Source: Pelargonium nanum (Eukaryota; Streptophyta; Magnoliopsida; Geraniales; Geraniaceae). Taken from it: DNA of 23,312 nucleotides. The stretch spans positions 1 to 23,312 of the forward strand of contig JAYMTF010001457.1 in assembly GCA_036897485.1 (NCBI GenBank), read 5' to 3'. Position numbers and translations under genes: made by a program. Below are positions 1 through 7,526 of the stretch, piece by piece. Below the pieces are notes generated by a model. It worked only from the letters and a program-made list of their open reading frames with translations. It searched no databases and was not told the DNA's origin. Position 1 is the stretch's first letter, and every line of letters begins with the position of its first letter.

Positions 1-1231
1 ACGCCGTGAAGATGGCGGGTACCAGCAAAGAGAAGTTCGAGCATCACATGGAATCGGTGGGTGGACTCAGGCACCCGAACCTGGTTCCGCTCCGAGCCTA
101 TTTCCAGGCCAAAGAAGAGAGACTCCTCGTCTACGACTACCAGCCCAATGGCAGCCTCTACTCCCTCGTTCACGGTAAGCCTATTCTTCTTCCTTCCTTC
201 TCGCTTTCCAGTTGAGTCGTATTCGGACGATTCGACTCAGTATGGCGAATTTAATTGACTGACAGGTCTGTCAAACTAAAGTTGACGTCACTGACACGTG
301 TACGTAATTGCTTTTACAATTATGGGCATATGGATACAAAAGAATATGATTTTATTTTGGATGTACTAGATTTAGCCATATCTTTCAATTTTCTCCAAAA
401 ACAGCGAGAATCTTGCTGTTACTGACTGACATTTAGGATTTAATCAAGTGCCTAATCTTGTCTCGTGAGCTTTTAAGCATCTATACGAAGCGTGAATGTC
501 ACGATCTTTATATATCTTGTGCTCTGTTGCGGTGGGTCCCCATGATGTTGATCTGTTATTGTTGCTGACGTGGCGGTCAATGTGGACCGTATCGTAGAAT
601 CTGTTGGTCCCACATGTAATGGTTTGGATTTGAAAATGTTGCAGGTTCGAAATCAACGAAGGCGAAGCCACTGCACTGGACATCGTGCTTGAAGATAGCG
701 GAGGACGTGGCGCAAGGCCTCTCCTACATCCACCAAGCGTGGAGGCTGGTTCATGGAAACCTCAAATCCTCCAACGTTCTTCTCGGCCCCGACTTCGAGG
801 CCTGCATCGCCGACTACTGCCTCGTGGCTCTTCTGGCCAATCCGACCGACGACGATGCCGATTCCGCCGCCTACAAGGGCCCCGAAGCGCGCAAGTCGGG
901 GCACCAAGCGACGACCAAGTCGGACGTGTACGCGTTTGGGATTCTGTTGCTGGAGCTGCTGACGGGAAGGGCTCCGTCGCAGGTGCCGTTGGCGGCGCCG
1001 GAGGAGATGTTGAAATGGGTGAGGACGGCGAGGGAGGAGGAGGGTGGGGAGGACGAGAGGCTGGGGATGATGGTGGAGGTGGCTGTAGCGTGTAGCTTGA
1101 CGTCGCCGGAGCAGAGGCCGACGATGTGGCAAGTGTTGAAGATGATACAGGAGATCAAAGAGAGCGTGTTAATGGAGGATAGTGAGCTGGAATTGGACCC
1201 ACAGGGTGGAATAGGACATAGGATCGAGTAG
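1..1231 (+). CDS. LRR receptor-like pseudokinase, C-terminal part (At5g67200-like)
   Basis: Partial gene entering from the left edge; only the last 252 residues are present, in exons 1-174 and 645-1231, with a GT-AG intron at 175-644 that splits the glycine codon of LVHG. Reading starts at the ATP-site motif AVK (Lys3 of the visible part) and runs through the kinase domain to TAG at 1229-1231. Visible motifs: the catalytic-loop HRD is replaced by HGN (residues 94-96), DFG by DYC (114-116), APE by GPE (136-138), while DVYAFG (151-156) and SPEQRPTM are normal. These changes, and the strong resemblance in the C-terminal lobe and intron position to the Arabidopsis 'probable inactive receptor kinase' group around At5g67200, point to a plasma-membrane LRR receptor with a pseudokinase that would signal by binding partners. 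The extracellular LRRs and membrane segment must lie left of the window. The identity of the ligand is unknown. Confidence 0.9.
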
Positions 1232-1646
1232 GCATTATCATGTTGCTGCTACCTGGTACTGTACTTTTGTATTTTTATTGCTAATCGGCAATCGCTGTTG
1301 TAACGATGATATATATAGAAATGGAGAAGTTGAAAGTTGGAGACAAAGGCGTTACCAGATAATGTCTAATTTCTTTTCCTTGTTTTATGGTGGACAAGAT
1401 TTGGTTTGGTTTCATTTGGTTACTGGCTTCTTGCTTTCAGTTAAGGTACAAATTTGATCTTCATTACTGTTGTGCTGGCTAATTAACTTAGCACTTTAAT
1501 ACTAGATTTGACTCCAAGAATTACTTTGACATCTTGATTCACCAAATATGACAATAACGCCAACTCTCAACCTAAATGATGATACACAGGATGAATGTTC
1601 ATGGATAATTTAATACCAAGTTCTATTCTATTACTCCCACTCTTTT
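1232..1646. other. 3'UTR of the receptor kinase and AT-rich intergenic DNA
   Basis: No coding sequence is seen here. The stretch directly after the receptor stop codon must hold its 3'UTR; I cannot fix the poly(A) site. The stretch ends at the LINE insertion point. Confidence 0.6.
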
Positions 1647-1682
1647 AAAATGAATATATATATATATATTATTTTTTTTGAG
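1647..1682. repeat. Left target-site duplication of the LINE, with (TA)n tract
   Basis: Begins AAAATGAATAT, passes through a (TA)n tract and a T run, and ends TTTTGAG. The right-hand copy at 3785-3808 has the same start and end but lacks most of the TA tract. Confidence 0.6.
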
Positions 1683-2884
1683 CGGGAATTGTTAGGCCAA
1701 ATCATTCCCGAGAGAGGTCTGCGTCAAGGGGATCCAATTTCACCTTACTTGTTTTTAATTTGTGCAGAAGAGTTGTCAGCTCTTCATAAAAGACGGGAAC
1801 AAGAAGGCTTAATTCATGGTTTAAAAGCTTCACGAAGAGGACCATCGGTTTCGCATTTATTTTTTGCCGATGACGCGCTAATAATCTTCACAGCAAAGAC
1901 TGACGAGGCTTGGGTTGTAAAAACAGCATCGCAGAAATATGAGATGTGCTCAGGACAGAGGATAAATTTCCATAAGTCATCAATTCAATTTAGTGGGAGT
2001 ACTACGGCAGACACTCGTTCTGCGATATCGACAATTCTGGAAGTAAATATGGTGCCGACATTTGATTTATACTTGGGTGCCCCGACGGACGTAGGGAATA
2101 ATAGGGTTGCGGTGTTTTCTGGTATCGTCGACAAGGTAAAAGCCCTAGTTTTGTCTTGGAACTCGCAGATCCTTTCAAAGGCGGGCAAGGAGGTTCTTAT
2201 TAAAGCGGTCGCTCAAGCACTGCCAACTTATATCATGAGCATCTCAGCTGCCTGTGACTATTTGTGATAAAATTGAGTCCATCCTAAATACTTATTGGTG
2301 GAATTCGGGCGACAAATCAAGCTCCGGAATTTATTGAAAGGCTTGGGCTAATCTTTGTCCGGTTAAGAAAGAAGGTGGCATGGGATTCAGGAAATTTAAG
2401 GACTTCAATAAAGCCATGTTGGGCAAGCAGCTATGGAGGCTTGAACATGCCCCAAATTCACTTTTTGCACAAGTCTTCAGAGCAAATACTTCTCAAATTC
2501 GTCAGTTTTCGAGGCAAAAATCGGGTCAAATTCGAGCTTTGTCTGGCGTAGCATATTGTCGGCTCAAGAATTAGTCCGAGCAGGGAGCGTGAAGCGTACT
2601 GGACAATCAATTATGGCAACGAGTGACCCTTGGTTCCGTCCCTTATGAGTTTGATTCCTTCAGTCCGTCCGTCATTCGATCAAACTATAGCTGCAGAATT
2701 AAAAGTGTCCGATCTAAGGGACACTATATCAGGAGGGTGGGATGTATCTCGTTTACAACACATCTTTGACGAACCATCTTGGAAGGCCATTGTGCAGATC
2801 CCATTGAGTAGAAGAGCAGTTTCAGATTGTTGGTCTTGGCTTCATGATCGTTCAAGTGCTTATACAGTGCGAAGTGGTTACTAA
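1683..2884 (+). pseudogene. LINE ORF2 reverse transcriptase fragment, frameshifted
   Basis: In the first frame (to about 2257) the protein shows GLRQGDPISPYLF, the catalytic FFADDALIF (two aspartates of the polymerase site), SGQRINFHKSS, a YLGAP box and a KAGKEVLIKAV stretch, all in the order found in plant LINE reverse transcriptases. Around 2258-2265 the frame shifts: the sequence continues as CDKIESILNTYWW in another frame and runs to about 2485 (KEGGMGFRKFKDFNKAMLGK). It shifts again and continues as KYFSNSSVFEAKIGSNSSF to a stop at 2644-2646. The stretch 2636-2884 (up to YTVRSGY) is the N-terminal part of the zinc-binding RVT region. The core of that region is absent. No functional enzyme can be made from this locus. 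Confidence 0.88.
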
Positions 2885-2910
2885 ATCAGTACTACTATGG
2901 CTTACATGGA

Positions 2911-3759
2911 CCTGAATCAGTACACCATCTTCTCATGGAATGCAGGTTTGCTCAACAGTGTTGGAGTTTGCTTGGTCTTTCAGGTGCTACTCTGACTTAC
3001 ACGGATATAGGTGAGTGGTTGCAATACTTGAAAACCAATTGTGAGTCCAATTTATTTGCAAAAGCTCTTTACATGGGATGGGGCATTTGGAAATCTCGCA
3101 ACCAAGGGGTATGGAAGGATAAGTGGGGAGAAGCTGTTGAAGTATTGGGGATGATCAAAACCATGTTAACGTCATGGGAGAGAGCCCAGGTCGAGAAGGT
3201 GGCGGGGGCGACCTTACTGCCGAACAGGACAGGATCCTCGTCGTCTCGTGGTGGTCCAACAGTTCAGGCGAAGTGGATGGCGCCACCAGGGGCTGCCATA
3301 AAGATTAATGTGGATGGCGCCGTTTTTCCGGAGGCTGAGCGTTCGGGTGGAGGTTGGTTAGCTCGTAACAGCTCCGAGGTGTGCAATGGAGGAGGCCGTG
3401 TTGGTTGGCATGGCGTCCTTGATCCGGAAATTGTGGAAGCTCTCTCGATTCGAGAGGCTTTGAGTTGGGCAGAGGGTCAAGGTTGGAACAATATTATGAT
3501 TGAGTCTGATGCGTTGTCCGTTATTTCAGCAATCAAGACCCGAGGGGAGGTTTCCAGTGCCTTAGGTCTAGTTTTGGGTGACATTTTGTCAATGTCTTCG
3601 TCTTTCTCTAGTATTCAGTTTTGTTTTATTAATCGGGTTTCAAACCGGGCTGCTCATAACTTAGCTAGATCATCGGTTTCATTGTTTAGCCCGAGCTATT
3701 GGGTTGGTCAGTTGTATCCAATCCCACTAGAAGACATTTTGTTGGCTGATTTGGCTTAA
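2911..3759 (+). pseudogene. LINE ORF2 C-terminus with RNase H-like (RVT_3) domain
   Basis: The longest intact piece of the LINE. It starts with the end of the zinc-binding region (ESVHHLLMECRFAQQCW), then a linker, then an RNase H fold of the RVT_3 type found at the C-terminus of plant LINE ORF2. Likely catalytic residues are visible: the aspartate in INVDGA, the glutamate in the IVEALSIREAL helix and the aspartate in IESDAL. The closing NRAAHNLA helix is also present. It ends at TAA 3757-3759. The ATG at 2935 is only an internal methionine, because the homologous frame continues upstream to about 2911. In an active element this domain would remove the RNA strand during second-strand synthesis; here it is cut off from the polymerase part. 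Confidence 0.88.
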
Positions 3760-3784
3760 TGAAGTTTAATACCGTTTCGATAAA

Positions 3785-3808
3785 AAAATGAATATTTTTT
3801 ATTTTGAG
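3785..3808. repeat. Right target-site duplication of the LINE
   Basis: 24 bp starting AAAATGAATAT and ending ATTTTGAG, directly after the A-rich end of the LINE. It matches both ends of 1647-1682. Its first bases overlap the A tail, so the exact boundary is uncertain by a few bases. Confidence 0.6.
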
Positions 3809-4470
3809 AAAAAAGTTGTTTAGTATGACATATATACTCTTGTATCCTTATCAAATTTAAAGAAAGCTAATTAATTTATTATAGAAACGGTGCAGTTATT
3901 TTGTGACAAATTCAAAAGCAAAATGATACTACAAATTCATCCACACAGTAGTAGAAATGGACGCTACACCTGTAGAATTTATTAAAGGGGTCACTTATTT
4001 TTTTCATTCAAATATCCTAGATTATTTTTACATCATTTAACTCACTGTCTCTGATTCATCACAAATATGACACATGACTTGATTTAGGAAGAGACGGTGA
4101 ACTATTGATTTGGTCAAGAAGGTGTGGAGTTTTTTTAAGATCTCCAAAACGTCATTGTTTTGGAATAACTAACACAAAAAAATCCACAATGTGCTGTTTT
4201 GGTGTTTCAAAGTGAGATGCTGACGTGGCATACGAGATGACGTGATGTGCTGGCGTAGAAGTGAGAGATGATATGTTAGTGAAGGACGAGTAATAACATG
4301 TCACATGAATCAAAATGTTAAAACATTTCAGTCCAGAGTTCAAAATAACCGAAAATCCAAAATAATGGTCAATTCTAAAATTAAAACTAGCCCAATGAGT
4401 GTGCAGCCATTCAACCCTAATTTTTGTTGTTCATTTTTTGTAGGAGAATGTTCATGGTGTCTTATTTTGG
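3809..4470. other. AT-rich intergenic DNA without a gene
   Basis: No coding potential or RNA gene is seen. Around 4216-4256 there is a cluster of TGACGTG-type words (GCTGACGTGGCA, GATGACGTG, GCTGGCGTA) that resembles the tandem repeat at 22828-22948 and may be an old dispersed-repeat fragment. Confidence 0.5.
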
Positions 4471-4506
4471 AGAAGTGTTGATGTTATTTATAAGAAGGGT
4501 TGGGTT

Positions 4507-4536
4507 TGGGCTAATAAAACTGGGCCGTGAAGCCCA
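4507..4536. promoter_or_regulatory. Cluster of site II (TGGGCY) promoter elements
   Basis: TGGGCT at 4507-4512, TGGGCC at 4521-4526 and the reverse-strand copy AGCCCA at 4531-4536 lie within 30 bp, about 175-200 bp upstream of the ATG at 4710. Paired site II elements bound by TCP factors are common in promoters of broadly expressed plant genes, so this is probably the promoter of the small Cys/His gene. A TATTTATA word lies at 4485-4492. Confidence 0.5.
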
Positions 4537-4709
4537 CTAAAAGATGAGTAGTGGTGGCAGAGACAATGATTGACAAGAATAAGAAAAGGGCAAAATAGTA
4601 GAAAATGCTAGAATGATCTAGTATTTCATTTTTGTTGATCAGTGATAGTGAGTGAATCAAGTCCATTCTGGAAGAGATCGACGGTACTGCTCTCTGTTGT
4701 GTTCGTCAA

Positions 4710-6120
4710 ATGCCTGATGCCATGGACGCCGATATGATGGACGCCGATAACCCTCCGTCTCAATCTCGGCAGGGCCTAGCCTCCGCCCCCGGCAGCAGCC
4801 AAAGCGACGCCGTCCGGGAGCTACTCACATTGGCTCGCCAACTCATCCATTAAGGCAACCCTTCCCAGTCTCTCCAAACGGTAATCTTCCATTTTTCTGA
4901 TTCATTTCTTGAATGATTGCTCTGTGCTGGGTTTATTGGGGCGGAGTTGATTTTGTTACAAGTGCCTCTATTATTTTCACTTATGAATTGTCCTTCCTTT
5001 TAACTTTCTTTAATCGCCTAGAAAATCAGAATTATTGTTGTACTTCTTTTTCTTTTTTCAAGAAAGATTGGTTGAGCACATGTTTCCTTAGTAATTACTG
5101 GCAATGCCCAATTGTGACCGTCAAGTTTGATTCTTGAGTCACCAAGGGGACTCCCCAAATCCTATCGGGCGGGTGGCTAGATTTTATGAGAAAATGGTAG
5201 CTCGCCCGCCGGGCTTCCAGTGATCTTCAATGTTTGGTAGTTTGTATGTATGTAGTAGCTATACTCTCATAATTCAAAACATTTATGAATTATGAATGTT
5301 GCCAGAATGCACTGCCTCTCCCTAAATCTTCTGTTTAAATTTGAGGAAATAAAGAAGCAAAATATGCTGTATGAGGACATAATGAGTTGAGAATCATTGA
5401 AGAGTTATTGAAGATCTTGGGGCTACATGGATTCTCTTGAAGTCGGCGCGTTCTATTATGCACAGCTTTATTTGTCATTGTGTATATTGTACCTAAAAGG
5501 CATATAGATTAGCTGGGCAATTTGGTGCACAAGGCTCACACCATTGTGGATCTTGGATTGATCATTTATGTATGAATTTTTTCCCCGGCTTGTGGTAGTA
5601 AGTCTGTTTCACTAACTCAAACTTGTGACCTCAAGGTGACAACGCAGGAACCGTAACTCTTATGCCACGGCTTACCGTCTATATAGATTCTCTGGGATGA
5701 GACTTAAAAAAAATCCTCTTTAAAGTTACTAATGCTCAGTCTGTACTTGTGCTGGAACAGGTGGTGATGGCATTGAGAACCCAAGGAGGGGATGAGGCTG
5801 TATACACGTCTCTTCACCGTGCTCGTGAGCTATATAGGAGCAAAGTGCAAGAAAATGCTTCTGTGGATCAGCTGGCTTCTCTATTTGCTGAATGTGCAAT
5901 TGCTGAAGCGCATACTTCCAAACCTGAACCGTCACCCCAGAACATGGATAATACTTCAGTTGCATCGGATGCCCGTGGAACTTCTATACTGGCCGAAACT
6001 GGCAGGTTGCAAGTGGTGTTAGATGCATCTTCAGATGGGAGCAGCTTCATCTGTTTACAGTGCGGAGGTCTTGTGAGTAACCATCGGAAAGATGAGCACT
6101 ATGCTTACTGGTGTTGTTAA
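4710..6120 (+). pseudogene. Small conserved plant protein with C-terminal Cys/His cluster; in-frame stop at codon 48
   Basis: Two exons, 4710-4880 and 5761-6120, joined in phase 0 by a GT-AG intron, would give a 176-codon frame. The N-terminus is acidic (DAMDADMMDADN), followed by helical segments (DAVRELLTLARQLI and [14 protein letters not shown]) and a conserved tail [22 protein letters not shown] whose C155, C158, H165, H170 and C175 could bind zinc. This resembles a single-copy plant family of unknown function (Arabidopsis At1g56423-like, from memory). Codon 48 is TAA (4851-4853) where the family, as I remember it, has Gln before Gly; CAA to TAA is one base change. Everything else is intact, including both splice sites. 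Full-length translation would fail; restart at the ATG at 5767 would give about 117 residues that keep the Cys/His tail. It could be a recent null allele, a sequencing error or an N-truncated gene. Confidence 0.75.
5583..5682 (-). mobile_element. Degraded tRNA-derived SINE (Au-like head), antisense in an intron
   Basis: On the - strand the intron reads GTTACGGTTCCTGCG, then CCTTGAGGTCACAAGTTTGA and GTTAGTGAAACAG. This follows the Au-type plant SINE head, which carries a B-box-like GGTCACGGGTTCGAGTC followed by GTGGAAACAG, with several substitutions. I see no clear tail or target-site duplication. It sits in the only intron of the small Cys/His gene, less than 100 bp before the acceptor at 5760. 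Confidence 0.5.
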
Positions 6121-7092
6121 ATATGATTTAAGGCACAAGGATCCAAAAGTTGCTCTCACCTGGTACAGATGCTTCTCTTGGTGCATGTTTACCATGCACA
6201 GGTGCCCCTCTAATGAACATGCATCATTTTAGTGCCTAGTTGCTCCCTTTTCCAACTCTCTAAATAGACATGTGGGAGGTAATTACTTGAAAGCTATATG
6301 TTCAATGCCTAGCATCCACTTTAACAAGCCATTCATTGTTCAAAGCTGTGTAAGAGTTCTCTGCTGTAGGAGTGATTTCGAATACTGCATTCGGTTGTGG
6401 TTAAATAATCCTTGCATTAGCATTGTATAGTAATTTGATTAAGATATTTGGTGGTTTTTCAAACTAGTTTGTATCTTTGTATCAGCGTGTTAATATCTCA
6501 GTCAGTTCAAATTCTGATGCTATCCTGCTATTGGTATTGGGTCTACACAATGTTTCCTATTTGGTTTTCTTGTCTTTTTCAAATTATGCTACAAGGTTCA
6601 TACAGTCATCAAGCTAAAAGAATTTTCTTATAATATGATAGAAAATGTTAGTGTAAATTCTATAGAACAAAATCAATGTTGTGCTTACACAATTCACATA
6701 ACAAATTGACCAGTAAAAAAATAAGACACAAAACCCAAAAATATATATAAAGAAATAGAAAAGGGCATGTGATCAACAATTCTTTGATTTGGTGACTGAC
6801 ACAGTGACACTTGAGAATCTATATACCAAAACAACTGAAGATGACCTTGCAGAATGCTGAGAGATCAACCACCTTGCAATTTCATCTTTGAACAATCTCA
6901 CCCTTCAGAGTTTAGACTGAGCTTCTCCTACAAACTATTTGGTTACCTGTCTGCAGCATCTACACTGCTTTACAAGATGATGCTCCAAATGCAGGAACCG
7001 GGACAAAAATAACAAGTCTACAAAACCTAGCTTCTTCAAATTGGACCCAGTCCATCCAGGACAGCCCATAAGCACAGCCACTTCACAACACA
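6121..7092. other. Convergent 3' regions of the small Cys/His gene (+) and FRA1 (-)
   Basis: No open frame with family resemblance. The left part should contain the 3'UTR of the + strand gene. The right part, below the putative acceptor at 7093-7094, should contain the last untranslated exon of FRA1. The two transcription units converge here, and I cannot place either poly(A) site. Confidence 0.5.
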
Positions 7093-7423
7093 CTGCATCA
7101 AATCAAAATGCCACTTTATCAATGTCAGCAAATGAATTTCAGGCAATTCAACCTCACTCCCAAATATAACATAATTTACAAGATGTGTTGTCCTAACCCC
7201 AAAGTGTGGTCAAGGTGGTTTGCTCCCTCCTAGGCCACCCGGGGTTCATACCTTGGCAGTTATTCTTTACAAACATTTTGTGTCTTCAATATCATACATA
7301 AGGAAGGTCTTTGGGCTACTATTGGTAAACTTACAAGGATATTATATTGACAAAATACCAGTATATTGCTTATGACAGTCCAAAAGATGAGGAATCAAAT
7401 GGATATTACTTTATGAAAGTTAC
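7093..7423 (-). other. Possible 3'UTR intron of FRA1
   Basis: On the - strand, 103 nt beyond the FRA1 stop codon, a strong donor GCAG|GTAAC occurs (donor at 7422-7423). A strong acceptor, TTTGATTTGATGCAG|TG, occurs at 7093-7094. This would be a 331-bp intron containing the SINE-like fragment. It is inferred from splice-site strength only. Confidence 0.4.
7203..7259 (+). mobile_element. tRNA-like SINE head fragment
   Basis: GTGTGGTCAAGGTGG at 7204-7218 resembles a pol III A box, and CCGGGGTTCATACCTTGG at 7239-7256 resembles a B box. Their spacing fits a tRNA-derived SINE. It is not a tRNA: no acceptor or anticodon stem forms. The body downstream is not recognisable. It lies inside the possible 3'UTR intron of FRA1, antisense to it. 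Confidence 0.4.
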
Positions 7424-7526
7424 CTGCATTCATTTCTATATGCTCGATCTTCTGTGCGCTGTGTATTGGGATTATACTTATAGGTCAAAGATGAATGTCA
7501 CAGCAACAAGCTGGTGACATGAAAAA

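Larger units (their letters stand above)
1683..3788 (+). mobile_element. 5'-truncated LINE (non-LTR retrotransposon) relic
   Basis: A + strand remnant of plant LINE ORF2. It starts abruptly inside the reverse-transcriptase domain just before the GLRQGDP motif and continues through the FADD catalytic box, the thumb/connection region, part of the zinc-binding RVT segment and a C-terminal RNase H domain ending at TAA 3757-3759. A short A-rich tail follows at 3781-3788. Missing the 5' end, ending in an A-rich tract and being flanked by a probable target-site duplication (1647-1682 and 3785-3808) are all typical of target-primed reverse transcription. At least two frameshifts, stops and an internal deletion show that it is dead. 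It lies about 450 bp downstream of the receptor kinase, in the same orientation, and does not interrupt a recognised gene. Confidence 0.9.

Noticed and set aside
685..1095. 136-codon + strand frame overlapping the kinase exon
   Set aside because: Out-of-frame reading of the real exon; Gly/Arg-rich and without motifs.
653..1132. 159-codon open frame on the - strand inside the receptor kinase exon
   Set aside because: Antisense shadow of a GC-rich kinase exon; low-complexity Arg/His/Leu content and no family features.
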